Below, piece by piece: positions 18,531 through 26,950 of a DNA stretch of 64,000 bases; position 1 is the first letter of the stretch, and each line of letters starts with the position of its first letter. The position numbers and the translations under genes were made by a program. Source of the DNA: Flavobacteriales bacterium (GTDB taxonomy: Bacteria > Bacteroidota > Bacteroidia > Flavobacteriales_F > PHOS-HE28); contig JADJTW010000014.1 of the NCBI GenBank assembly GCA_016710965.1, positions 1 to 64,000 on the forward strand, in the 5' to 3' direction. The notes below the pieces were generated by a model. The model saw only the letters and a list, made by a program, of their open reading frames with translations, ran no database searches and was not told the origin of the DNA.

Positions 18531-18704
18531 TTCCACCACGAGCTGGGCGAAGCCTGATCCAAGTCCTGGAATGAGGAAGTCTATCCATAGCCTTCGCCGT
18601 GGTATTGGCTGTTCTTCGCGCGATCCAATTCGTTCCTTGATGCTGAACTACGGAAGACCGGCCCATGCGCGGTCATCTTCCCGTCAGCATCCGACCTTCG
18701 CCGC

Positions 18705-19202
18705 ATGAGTTCACCCACCGAAGCGCAGGTATTGGCCCACATGATGGACCGTACGCGGCAATACACCTTGCAGTACTTCAACGTGCTCAAGGACCAGGAC
18801 CCCCACCGCGTGTTCGTGTGCGAGGACAAGCCGCTCAACACGGCCTATTGGCTGATGGCGCACCTGGCCACTACCGAGAACGGGCTGCTGCTGCGTTGCA
18901 CCGGAGGCCCCTTCATCAAGTTCAGCTGGGCGAAGCACTACACCATCGGCGGTGCAGGCATGGCTGTGGAGGAACGCCCGCCGTTCGAAGAGGTGCTCGC
19001 GATGTTCCACACGGTGCATGCGCAGGTGATGGCGCACCTTCCCACCCTCACGGCCGAAGCGCTCAACGGGCCCAACATCAGCGGATTGCCCGCCATCGGA
19101 ACAAGCGTGCGCGATGTGATCACGCATGCCATCCGTCATGAAGGATCGCACACCGGCCACTTGGGCTGGCTGTGCAAACTGCACGGGCTGAAGACGATGT
19201 GA
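18705..19202 (+). CDS. DinB-family protein
   Basis: A 165-residue four-helix-bundle protein of the DinB/YfiT type. Candidate metal ligands are His in AYWLMAHLATTEN and two His in HAIRHEGSHTGHLGWL, spaced as in the family. DinB-like proteins include metal-dependent thiol transferases; in Bacteroidota and Firmicutes some use bacillithiol, which fits the presence of bshB1 elsewhere in this window, but the link is inference. The start at 18705 follows a GACCTTCG box closely. Its stop directly precedes the inverted-terminus repeat at 19209. Confidence 0.85.
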   Translation: MSSPTEAQVLAHMMDRTRQYTLQYFNVLKDQDPHRVFVCEDKPLNTAYWLMAHLATTENGLLLRCTGGPFIKFSWAKHYTIGGAGMAVEERPPFEEVLAMFHTVHAQVMAHLPTLTAEALNGPNISGLPAIGTSVRDVITHAIRHEGSHTGHLGWLCKLHGLKTM

Positions 19203-19208
19203 GGCCGG

Positions 19209-19354
19209 GGCTATCTCAAAAAAACCCTTGGGGGCGGGGGGGGGTTTCGCGCCCCCGGGGGGCGGGCGGAAAACCCCCCACAAAGCTACCGGCTGGTTTT
19301 CGCGCCTTGCCTGGGGCGAATACCCCCCCTCGAACATTCTTGAGATAGCCTCTA
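19209..19354. repeat. Inverted-terminus intergenic repeat, copy 1 (degraded, G-rich interior)
   Basis: The ends GGCTATCTCAAAA and TTCTTGAGATAGCCTCTA are inverted copies. The interior shares TTCGCGCCTTG-CTGG and an early CCTT-GGG block with copy 2 at 34803-34967, so both belong to one family. The right end contributes the CTA that is the stop codon of nhaD on the minus strand. G and C runs of up to nine bases (19226-19270) may be real expansion or base-calling error. There is no coding capacity. Confidence 0.75.
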
Positions 19355-20701
19355 GTGCAGGTGGTGCCACATGAGCCAGAACACCGCGATGCCAGCGAAG
19401 TAGCCCAGCATCGCGGGGAAAGCGATGCGCTTCACGTACCAGATGAAGTCGATGCCCAGGATGCCCATGGTGGCCACGCCAGCGGCGCTGCCGATGATGA
19501 GGATGCTGCCGCCGGTGCCCGCGCAATAAGCCAGCAATTCCCAGAACGGGTGATCGGGGTGGAACTCCGTCAGCGGATACATGCCCATGGCAGCCGCCAC
19601 CAGCGGGATGTTGTCCACCACGGCACTGAGCACACCGATGGAGGTATTGATCGCGTACATGTTCCCGAGGTGCTCATCCAATAGATGCGCCACGTCGGTG
19701 AGGTGGCCCGCCGTTTCCAAGCCCGCCACCGCAGTGAGGATGCCCAGGAAGAAGAGCACGCTGGCCGCATCGATGCGCTTGAGCGTGGAGGTGACCATGA
19801 GGTAGCCCTTGCCGTTGTGCGCTCCGTCCTTGTGCATGATCTCGGTCACCACCCACAGCACACCGAGGCCGAGGAGGATGCCCATGTACGGCGGCAGATG
19901 GGTGATGGTCTTGAAAGCGGGCACGCCGAGCAATGCGAAGAGGCCGAGGCCGAAGATCAGGAGCTGTTCGCGGCGTGTCACCTTCACCACATGCGCATCG
20001 TCGGCGAGGTGCGGCTTCTCGATGGAGCCTTTGAGGGTGAAGGTGAACCACAGCAGCGGCATGATCAGGCAGGCGAGGCTGGGCAGGATCAGCTTCATGA
20101 TGATGTTGCCCTCGGTGACCTGGCCGCCGATCCAGAGCATGATGGTGGTGACGTCGCCGATGGGGCTCCATGCACCGCCTGCATTGGCGGCGACGATGAC
20201 CATGCCTGCGAAGAGCCACAGCGTCTCCTTGTCCTTGATCATCTTGCGCAGCAGGGCGCACATGACGATGGCGGTGGTCATGTTATCCAGCGCGGCGCTC
20301 AAGAAGAAGGTGATGATGCTGAGGATCCACATCAACGGCACCTTGCGCGTGCCTGTGATGCGGTCGGTGACCACACGGAACGCTTCATGCGCGTCCATCA
20401 GTTCCACGATGGTCATGGCGCCCAGGAGGAAGAAGAGGATGGCCGCGATGCCTCCCAGATGCTCCATGAGCTGCCAGTTCATGAAGCCACTGGCTGTCGC
20501 CCCGTGGGCGGCATGACTGGTGGCCCAATACTGGTACTCGCTGGATGCCATGTCCACGAAGCTCTCGGCATTGAGCGCAAGCAGTGTCCAGATGACAACG
20601 CCGAGGATCAGTGCCGGCGCCGCCTTGTTCACGCGCAACGGGTGCTCCAGCGCGATGCACGCGTAGCCGATGACGAAGATGATCGCGATGAGGATGTACA
20701 T
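19352..20701 (-). CDS. nhaD: NhaD-type Na+/H+ antiporter
   Basis: A 449-residue polytopic membrane protein. It opens MYILIAIIFVIGYACIALEH and has about 11-12 hydrophobic helices. Characteristic family segments include FLSAALDNMTTAIVMCALL, IVAANAGGAWSPIGDVTT and a later SAVVDNIPLVAAAMGMYPLT, where the charged residues inside helices are thought to bind Na+ and H+. The exchanger expels Na+ or Li+ in return for protons at the inner membrane. It stands alone between a repeat and the G-rich block; its stop codon lies inside the end of the repeat. Confidence 0.93.
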   Translation of the reverse strand: MYILIAIIFVIGYACIALEHPLRVNKAAPALILGVVIWTLLALNAESFVDMASSEYQYWATSHAAHGATASGFMNWQLMEHLGGIAAILFFLLGAMTIVELMDAHEAFRVVTDRITGTRKVPLMWILSIITFFLSAALDNMTTAIVMCALLRKMIKDKETLWLFAGMVIVAANAGGAWSPIGDVTTIMLWIGGQVTEGNIIMKLILPSLACLIMPLLWFTFTLKGSIEKPHLADDAHVVKVTRREQLLIFGLGLFALLGVPAFKTITHLPPYMGILLGLGVLWVVTEIMHKDGAHNGKGYLMVTSTLKRIDAASVLFFLGILTAVAGLETAGHLTDVAHLLDEHLGNMYAINTSIGVLSAVVDNIPLVAAAMGMYPLTEFHPDHPFWELLAYCAGTGGSILIIGSAAGVATMGILGIDFIWYVKRIAFPAMLGYFAGIAVFWLMWHHLH

Positions 20702-20799
20702 GAGGAGGTGTTAAGCGCGCGCAATATTCGGCAAATTGCTGTCGCGCCGAACACTGGGAAAGGGCGGTGTTATCAACCACTTACGGTCGATGCTAGCAT

Positions 20800-21128
20800 G
20801 GCCCGGCGGGCGATCGCGATCGCCGGGCCGGGGGGGGGTGGTCTTCCCAACGCAGAACGCCCTCCGGCCGCCGGGGGAGGGGGGGCGCCGCCGCGCCCGC
20901 CGGCGGGGGGGAGGGCGGGGGGCCCGCGGCGCGCGCGGCCGCCTTCGCGGGGGGGTTTTCCCCCGGAGCCCCGGGGGCCCGGCGCCGGGGGGGGGGGGGG
21001 GGGGCCGGGGCCCGGGCGTTCTGCTTTGGGGGGGGGGGGGGGGGGGCCCGGCGCCGCCCGGGGGGGACAATCCTGCGGGCGATCGCGATCGCCCGCGACC
21101 CCGCTTCGCGTGGTGGTCTTCCACCCAA
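20800..21128. repeat. G-rich low-complexity block with two copies of a GATCGC palindrome unit
   Basis: Within 330 bases there are G runs of 12 or more (20990-21003 and 21028-21046) and CG-rich stutter. Two diverged copies of one unit are visible: a palindromic GGGCGATCGCGATCGCC-like core (20808-20826 and 21075-21094), later TGGTCTTCC, and ACGCAGAACGCCCTC (20850-20864 and 21128-21142). No gene is credible in either strand despite long open frames, which are a by-product of the composition. Copy-number or consensus errors are likely here. Confidence 0.6.
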
Positions 21129-21129
21129 C

Positions 21130-21155
21130 GCAGAACGCCCTCTCGGGCGTTCTGC
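21130..21155 (-). terminator. Hairpin immediately downstream of tRNA-His
   Basis: The perfect 11-base stem GCAGAACGCCC / GGGCGTTCTGC with loop TCTC begins six bases after the tRNA-His 3' end. On the minus strand there is no long T run after it, so it could equally be a processing or repeat structure. Partial copies of one arm recur at about 20850 and 21018. Confidence 0.5.
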
Positions 21156-21160
21156 TTCTG

Positions 21161-21235
21161 GGTGGAAGACCGGGCTTGAACCGGCGACCTCCGGAACCAC
21201 AATCCGGCGCTCTAACCAACTGAGCTACATCCACC
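21161..21235 (-). tRNA. tRNA-His(GTG)
   Basis: On the minus strand the gene reads GTGGATGTAGCTCAG for acceptor and D-arm. The anticodon stem CCGGA/TCCGG holds loop TTGTGGT, giving anticodon GTG for histidine. The T-arm has loop TTCAAGC. An encoded G precedes the first acceptor base and can pair with C73, the G-1 identity element of tRNA-His. One mismatch (U-U) occurs in the acceptor stem. CCA is not fully encoded. It lies between the G-rich block and the glycosyltransferase cassette. Confidence 0.93.
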
Positions 21236-21311
21236 ACGTTGCCGGGCTTCCCCGGCGGGGCGCCAAATATAGCGTTGGCCCTCAGAGGTGACGGCCTCGC
21301 AGCGCACAACG

Positions 21312-21319
21312 TACTTTGC
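21312..21319 (+). promoter_or_regulatory. Putative -7 box for the glycosyltransferase cassette
   Basis: TACTTTGC lies six bases before the ATG at 21325. It resembles the Bacteroidota -7 box with one spacer base fewer than TAnnTTTG. If used, the mRNA leader would be almost absent. Confidence 0.4.
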
Positions 21320-21324
21320 CCACG

Positions 21325-22476
21325 ATGCACGTGCTCTTCCTGCCCAAGTGGTATCCGGGCCACAAGGACCCGCAACTGGGCGATTTCCTCCGCAAGCAGG
21401 CCCTGGCCGCAGCGGCCCAAGTGCGCATGAGCGTACTGGTGGTGGAAGCAGTACACGCCGGTGACATGCAGGACGAGATGAGCAGCGATGATGGCGCGTG
21501 GGAGCTGCGCGTGCGCTACCGATCGAGCAACAGCGGCTTGCGCGCGTGGCGCAAGACGGTGAACTTCCACCGTTACTGGCGCGCGAGCCTGCGGGGCTGG
21601 CGGCGCGTTGTTCACGAGCGCGGCAAGCCCGATCTCCTGCACGCATACATCTTGGTACGACCGGTGCTGTTCGCGTGGTGGGTGGGCCGTAACCATCGCA
21701 TCCCCTACCTCATCAGCGAACAGAGCAGCGAATACCTCGATGGCACTTGGGCGGCGAAAGGCCCCGGCTTCAAGGCCATCAACTATTTCCTCTTCAAGCG
21801 CGCGGCCGCCATCACGGCGGTCTCGGCCTTTCTCGGCGATGCGCTGAAGCAACTGCACCTCTGCACACGGTACGATGTCGTACCCAATGTGATACCGGGC
21901 CTCGATCGAGCGCTTCCGCCTGCGGGCCCTCGGGGCCATTTCCTCGTGGTGGCCGACCTCGTGGACCGCACCAAGAACGTGAGCGGCGTGCTGCATGCGC
22001 TGGCCAGCGCACGACGAAGCGATCCGCGCATGCGCCTGACCATCATCGGCGATGGCCCCAACCGCAATGAGCTGGAAGAACTCACCGGCAGGCTCGGTCT
22101 TGCGGTGCATGTGGACTTCCTTGGTCGCCTGCCCAACAGCGCGGTGCTCGACCGGATGGCAACCGCCTTCGCCGTCATCGTCAACAGCAATGTGGAGACC
22201 TTCAGCGTGGTCACCGGCGAAGCGCTCGCCCAAGGCAAGCCCGTGATCGCCACCCGGTGCGGTGGTCCCGAGGCCTTCATCACCGAGGCGAACGGCGTGC
22301 TCATCGCGCCGCGCGACATCGATGCGCTGCACGATGCCATGATCCAACTCACAGAGAACGCCGCACGCTACCCAGCCGAGGCAGTTCGCCGCAGCGTGGG
22401 CGACCGCTTCAGTGCAGAGGCCGTTGGCCATACCTTCCACACCATCTACCAACGCGTGCATGCCCATGGCCAATGA
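21325..22476 (+). CDS. GT4-family glycosyltransferase
   Basis: A 383-residue GT-B fold enzyme. The N-terminal domain opens MHVLFLPKWYPGHKDPQLGD, typical for sugar transferases acting on lipid-linked or surface glycans. The C-terminal nucleotide-sugar domain has RMRLTIIGDGPNRNELEEL, HVDFLGRLPNSAVLDRM and the E-x7-E-type region ETFSVVTGEALAQGKPVI then ATRCGGPEAF. It retains sugar-nucleotide donors of unknown identity. Its 3' end overlaps the next gene, and a flippase follows, so the three form a glycoconjugate assembly operon. The start at 21325 is preferred; 21316 is possible. Confidence 0.9.
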   Translation: MHVLFLPKWYPGHKDPQLGDFLRKQALAAAAQVRMSVLVVEAVHAGDMQDEMSSDDGAWELRVRYRSSNSGLRAWRKTVNFHRYWRASLRGWRRVVHERGKPDLLHAYILVRPVLFAWWVGRNHRIPYLISEQSSEYLDGTWAAKGPGFKAINYFLFKRAAAITAVSAFLGDALKQLHLCTRYDVVPNVIPGLDRALPPAGPRGHFLVVADLVDRTKNVSGVLHALASARRSDPRMRLTIIGDGPNRNELEELTGRLGLAVHVDFLGRLPNSAVLDRMATAFAVIVNSNVETFSVVTGEALAQGKPVIATRCGGPEAFITEANGVLIAPRDIDALHDAMIQLTENAARYPAEAVRRSVGDRFSAEAVGHTFHTIYQRVHAHGQ

Positions 22477-24046
22477 CCCCGTGAAGCTGTTGGTGCTGCT
22501 GGGAGCACGCCCGCTGCGCGAGTGGGAGAAGCGCGCCGTGGATGCCGTGCGTGCTGTGGACGGCGTGGCGGTCTCCGTGGCGCAAGCCGCCGCCAGCGAA
22601 GAAGAAGGCAGGCGCAGCGCATTGGGCAGCGCGCTCTTCCGCCGCTATGTGAACAGTTCAACGGGCATGTTGGCAGATGCGGCACCCGGTTCATTGCAGG
22701 TGGCCGAAACCGCTGACGCAAGCACCGCCGATGCGATCCTCCTGCTCGCTGGAGCCGATGGCAACGGCGCTGCTCCCCGGCATGGCGTCTGGCAGTTCAT
22801 TACCGAGGAAGGCGAAGACCCCGATCGACTGCCACCGGGCATTTCAGCAGCAATACACGGAAGGACATCGGTGCATTTCCACTTGGTTGACATGGCGCTC
22901 GACCGCTCGTTGCGTGCCGGCTGCTTCCCGGTGGTGACCAGCGATCCGCAGCGAACGGCGGCCATCGTGCTCGAGCACGCCGCTCAATGGCCGGCGATGG
23001 TTGCCCGCGAACTCGCGCAGGACGGTGCAGCGCATGCGCATGGGCACGTTCCCGAGCCGCTGCCTGCCGATCCGCCAGGCAACATCACCATGCTGTTGCA
23101 CCATATAGGTCGATTGATCGGCAGCACGGGCATGCGCGAAGAGAGGGCCACCGACGGCGTCTTCGGCGAATGGAACATCGGCCTGCTCCATCAGCCCATC
23201 CACATGCTGCTGCGCGAAGAGGGCAGCATGAACGTGCGCTGGTTCCCCTCGCCTGGCAAGGGCAAAGGGCGCGTGGAACCCTTCGGATACCTGGCGGATG
23301 ACGGCGAGATGAACGTGCTCTACCGCAAGACCGATAACGTGGAACGCAGCGGAAGCATCGCACGCCTGCGCCCCAAGCCGGACAATATCCTCAAGCGCTC
23401 GCGCACCATGCTGCACCTTGGCGCGGACCACGGCTATCCCTACACGCTCACGATCGAAGGCCGCATCTGGGCTCTGCGCACCGACGCTGTGAACGATCGC
23501 ACGGAGATCCTGCGCGTGAACGACACCAACGATGGCATGGATGAAGCCCTGCAACTCCTGCCACGCGCCCTGTTCGCTCCCACCCTCTTCCCCCACGATG
23601 GCCGATGGTGGCTCATGGGCACACGCAACCCGTTGCCCGATGCCGAACTGCACATCTTCCACAGCGCATCGCCCTTCGGCCCGTTCATCGCGCATGTGCA
23701 AAACCCGGTGAAGTGCGATGTGCGCTCTTCACGTCCGGCGGGAACGCCCTTCACGCATGACGGTGTGCTCTGGCGTCCCGCGCTCGATGCCAGCTACCCC
23801 GACGCCTATGCCGTGGTGCTCAACAAGGTGATGGAGCTCACGCCCGATCGCTTCTCCGAGCAATCGCACCGCCGCATCGAGGGCTTCCCATCAACGGCCT
23901 ACGGCAGAGGCGTGCGCACCATTTGCGCCATGGGCGACCTAACGCTCGTTGATGGATTGCGCAGCCCGGTGGTGGAGGGTAGCAAGGCGAACGGGAGCCG
24001 CAGGAGGAAACGCAGGCACCACCACAAGCCGGAGCACGGATCATGA
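22466..24046 (+). CDS. GINT1-like glycosyltransferase-associated propeller protein with formyltransferase-like N-terminus
   Basis: A 526-residue protein without membrane segments. Residues 1-190 look like a formyltransferase-type alpha/beta domain (LLVLLGARPLREWEKRAV; HGVWQFITEEGEDPDRLPPG; SVHFHLVDMALD). Residues about 230-500 have the beta-propeller pattern of the N-terminal region of plant glucosamine inositolphosphorylceramide transferase 1: GEWNIGLLHQPIHMLL, RWFPSPGKGKGRVEPFGYLA, FAPTLFPHDGRWWLMGT, then WRPALDASYPDAYAVVL. The C-terminus is basic (KANGSRRRKRRHHHK). It overlaps the glycosyltransferase upstream and the flippase downstream by 4 bases. A role in building or modifying a surface glycan is inferred from context. 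Confidence 0.7.
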   Translation: MANDPVKLLVLLGARPLREWEKRAVDAVRAVDGVAVSVAQAAASEEEGRRSALGSALFRRYVNSSTGMLADAAPGSLQVAETADASTADAILLLAGADGNGAAPRHGVWQFITEEGEDPDRLPPGISAAIHGRTSVHFHLVDMALDRSLRAGCFPVVTSDPQRTAAIVLEHAAQWPAMVARELAQDGAAHAHGHVPEPLPADPPGNITMLLHHIGRLIGSTGMREERATDGVFGEWNIGLLHQPIHMLLREEGSMNVRWFPSPGKGKGRVEPFGYLADDGEMNVLYRKTDNVERSGSIARLRPKPDNILKRSRTMLHLGADHGYPYTLTIEGRIWALRTDAVNDRTEILRVNDTNDGMDEALQLLPRALFAPTLFPHDGRWWLMGTRNPLPDAELHIFHSASPFGPFIAHVQNPVKCDVRSSRPAGTPFTHDGVLWRPALDASYPDAYAVVLNKVMELTPDRFSEQSHRRIEGFPSTAYGRGVRTICAMGDLTLVDGLRSPVVEGSKANGSRRRKRRHHHKPEHGS

Positions 24047-25308
24047 TCCTGCCCGTGATCGGCACCATCGCCACGCGCGTGCTGATCGCCGCGATGAACC
24101 TGCTGCTGCTGGTGCTCGCCGCCCGCGCGCTCGGTCCCGATGGCGTGGGCGCCATCAGTCTCATCGTACTGGGCATCACCTTCATCCTGCTGCTGAACAA
24201 CGTGGTGGGCGGCGGCGGTCTCGTTTACCTGTCAGCGCGGCACGCCGACTCCGCCTTGCGCCTCCCCTCCTACGGCTGGGCCTTGCTCACCGCTGCCGTC
24301 GCTTGGGCCGTGCTGCGCATGCTGCCCGTGGTGCCCGATGGCTTCGCCGATCATGTGGTGCTGCTGGCCCTGCTGCAATCCATCGCGAGCGTGCATACCA
24401 ACCTGCTGCTGGGAAGGGAACGCATCGGCATGCAGAACACCATGCTCCTGCTGCAAACAGCGCTGCTGCTCGGCTCCTTCGCGGTGCTCCTGCGCCGCGA
24501 CGATGCCACGGTGCTGGACTACGTGCATGCCGCCTACATCGCGCACGGCACCACGGCACTGCTGAGCGGACTGGCCAGCTTGCGCGGCCGCAACGCGCGC
24601 GCCAGTCTCGCCGGTGCTCCCGCAGCCGTCGCCGATCTCTTCCGACAGGGGCTGCTCGCGCAAGCGGCCAACGCGCTGCAACTGCTCAACTACCGCTTCG
24701 CCTACTACCTCGTCGAGCGCTTCCAGGGCACTTCGCTCCTCGGCGTGTATGCCGTTACAACGCAACTGGCGGAGAGCGCATGGCTGGCACCGAAAAGCCT
24801 GGGCACTGTGCTCTACGCGCGCGTGAGCAACATGGGCGCCTTGGAACAGCAGCGCGATACCACCTTGAGCGTGCTGAAGCTCGCCGTCGGCATCGCCGTG
24901 GTCACCGTGCTCGTCCTCATCGCCGTGCCCGATGCCCTTTACGCGCGCTTGTTCGGGCCCGAGATCCGCGGACTTCGGCCCATTGTGCTGGCCATGGCAC
25001 CGGGGCTCATCGCCATGAGCGCATCACAGGCCTACAGCCATTTCCTCAGCGGCAGCGGTCGTGTGCATCACAATACCATCGGATCGGGGATCGGCCTGGT
25101 CATCACCATCGCGCTGGGCTTCGCGCTCATCCCGGTGCTGGGCCTGGTGGGCGCGGCCTTCACCACCTCGGCCGCGTACAGCGCCTCGGTCATCTACCAG
25201 GCCATCGTCTTCGATCGCATCACGCACGCGCGCTTGCGGCACTACCTGCCCGCAGCATCGGATCTGGAACGGATCGGTGTGGTGTGGCGGCGACTGATGG
25301 GACGGTGA
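24043..25308 (+). CDS. Polysaccharide flippase (Wzx/MATE-like)
   Basis: A 421-residue membrane protein with about 11-12 hydrophobic helices. It begins MILPVIGTIATRVLIAAMNL then LGPDGVGAISLIVLGITFIL. Internal RFAYYLVERFQGTSLLGVYA and late GLVGAAFTTSAAYSASVIYQ are typical of O-antigen and polysaccharide flippases of the MVF superfamily. Its start overlaps the previous stop by ATGA. With the GT4 and GINT1-like genes it likely exports a lipid-linked glycan. Confidence 0.88.
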   Translation: MILPVIGTIATRVLIAAMNLLLLVLAARALGPDGVGAISLIVLGITFILLLNNVVGGGGLVYLSARHADSALRLPSYGWALLTAAVAWAVLRMLPVVPDGFADHVVLLALLQSIASVHTNLLLGRERIGMQNTMLLLQTALLLGSFAVLLRRDDATVLDYVHAAYIAHGTTALLSGLASLRGRNARASLAGAPAAVADLFRQGLLAQAANALQLLNYRFAYYLVERFQGTSLLGVYAVTTQLAESAWLAPKSLGTVLYARVSNMGALEQQRDTTLSVLKLAVGIAVVTVLVLIAVPDALYARLFGPEIRGLRPIVLAMAPGLIAMSASQAYSHFLSGSGRVHHNTIGSGIGLVITIALGFALIPVLGLVGAAFTTSAAYSASVIYQAIVFDRITHARLRHYLPAASDLERIGVVWRRLMGR

Positions 25309-25383
25309 GCGGTCATGCATGTGATGCACCGTTCGGGTTCAGGTCGGTATGAGACTAGCTTTGAAGGAGATTCCCGGAACACA

Positions 25384-26946
25384 ATGACGATGCGGAAATC
25401 CATACTCCTTCTTTCGTGGATGTGCTGTGGTGCCCTGCTCCGCGCCCAGCCCGGCACCTTGGACGCATCGTTCTCCGCTGATGGCCTCGTCTCCACCGAT
25501 ATCGGCGCGAGCACATTCGATCGCGCGAGCGCTGCGGTGGTGCAGGACGATGGCCGCATCGTGGTGGTGGGCACGTCGGGCTACGACAAGATGCTCGACT
25601 TCGGCATGGCGCGCAACCTGCCCGACGGCACGCCCGACGACAGCTTCAGCGCGAACGGCGAAGCCTACTACTCCATGGTGCCTGGCAACGACCTGGCCAC
25701 GTCTGTTGCCATGCAGGCAGATGGCAAGATCCTCGTGGGCGGCTACGGACAGTGCACCGAGGGCAATTGCTTCGGCTTGATGCGACTGCTTGCGGATGGG
25801 TCGCTCGATCCCGACTTCGGCAACGGCGGCATCGTCACCACCGAGTTCAGTTTCGCGCTCACCACCGAGGCGAAGGCCATTGCGGTACAGGACGATGGCA
25901 AGATCCTGCTTCCCGGTGGCGGCATGGCAGGCTTCGCCGTGGTGCGCTACCTGAGCGATGGGCAAGTGGATACCGATTTCGGCACTGACGGGCTGGCAAC
26001 CTGCGCCTTCAGCCAGGGGAATGATCGCGCCAACGCCATGGCCCTGCTTGCCGATGGGCGCATCCTGCTCTCGGGCTATTCCTCCGGCACCGTCGGCGAC
26101 TCCATTGCCGTTACGCGCCTGCTGAGCGACGGCAGCGTGGACCTATCGTTCGGCGCTGGCGGACGCGTGCGTGCGAGCCTACCGAACGTGAATACCATCG
26201 GGCAATGCATGGCGGTGGGACCCGCTGGCGAGATCGTCGTCGCCGGTTACTACGTGCCGCAGTTCTCGGTTTCGCCTGCGGCCATGGTGGCGCGCTTCAC
26301 CAGCGAGGGCGAACTGGATCCCACCTTCTACGGAACGGGGCTGCGCGACCTGGCGATCGCCGGATCCGATGCATCGATCATCAACGGTGTGGTCGTTCAA
26401 CCCGATGGCAAGCCTCTGCTGTGCGGCACGTTGACCACCACCGCCATCGACTTCCTCCTGATGCGACTGAACGCCGATGGCAGCGACGACCTTTCCTTCA
26501 ACTCCACCGGCACGGTAACGACTGACTTCACCGGCACCACCGACCGCGCCAATGGAATCGCGATGCAAACCGATGGACGCATCATCGTGGTGGGCGAAAC
26601 GAACGGCGGTCCCGAGGACTACAATTTCGCCGTGGCGCGCTACCTCAACGACATCGGCCTTGGCCTTGCCGATGGAACGCAACGCGATGATGCGATCGAT
26701 GTATTCCCCGTTCCGGCGAAGGACAGGCTCACGCTCTCCCATCACCTTCCGATCCACGACATCATCACGATCGAGATCCTGGACCAGCGCGGTGCAGTGG
26801 TCCTGAGCTTGATGAACCAGCGTGCGCAGCCAGCGGGCATGATGCAGTACACCTTCAACCTGCCGGAGGCGTTGAGCGCCGGGAGCTATTTGCTCCGCTT
26901 GCGCGGTGAGCACACCATAAGCGTTGCGAAGCTGATGGTGGAGTGA
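25384..26946 (+). CDS. Secreted delta-60 repeat beta-propeller protein with T9SS type A sorting domain
   Basis: The 520-residue product starts MTMRKSILLLSWMCCGALL, a signal peptide ending before QPGTLDASFS. About eight delta-60 (DUF5122) repeats follow, with recurrent 'LD.DFG..G', 'A.A.Q.DGKILV.G' and 'F...R...DG', for example MQADGKILVGGYGQC and SDGQVDTDFGTDGLATCAF. The tail is a type A sorting domain (DVFPVPAKDRLTLSHHLPI, LSAGSYLLRLRGEHTISVAK). Family proteins are surface-exposed and uncharacterised. An upstream in-frame ATG at 25315 would precede the signal peptide and is rejected. Confidence 0.9.
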   Translation: MTMRKSILLLSWMCCGALLRAQPGTLDASFSADGLVSTDIGASTFDRASAAVVQDDGRIVVVGTSGYDKMLDFGMARNLPDGTPDDSFSANGEAYYSMVPGNDLATSVAMQADGKILVGGYGQCTEGNCFGLMRLLADGSLDPDFGNGGIVTTEFSFALTTEAKAIAVQDDGKILLPGGGMAGFAVVRYLSDGQVDTDFGTDGLATCAFSQGNDRANAMALLADGRILLSGYSSGTVGDSIAVTRLLSDGSVDLSFGAGGRVRASLPNVNTIGQCMAVGPAGEIVVAGYYVPQFSVSPAAMVARFTSEGELDPTFYGTGLRDLAIAGSDASIINGVVVQPDGKPLLCGTLTTTAIDFLLMRLNADGSDDLSFNSTGTVTTDFTGTTDRANGIAMQTDGRIIVVGETNGGPEDYNFAVARYLNDIGLGLADGTQRDDAIDVFPVPAKDRLTLSHHLPIHDIITIEILDQRGAVVLSLMNQRAQPAGMMQYTFNLPEALSAGSYLLRLRGEHTISVAKLMVE

Positions 26947-26950
26947 TCGC

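Noticed and set aside
19209..19354. A complete insertion sequence
   Set aside because: Only about 150 bases long with no transposase and no visible target-site duplication; better described as a repeat element.
20773..22473. A long minus-strand frame through the G-rich block and the GT4 gene
   Set aside because: The Pro/Arg/Gly runs come from C-tracts and a tRNA-His lies inside it, so it cannot be one protein.
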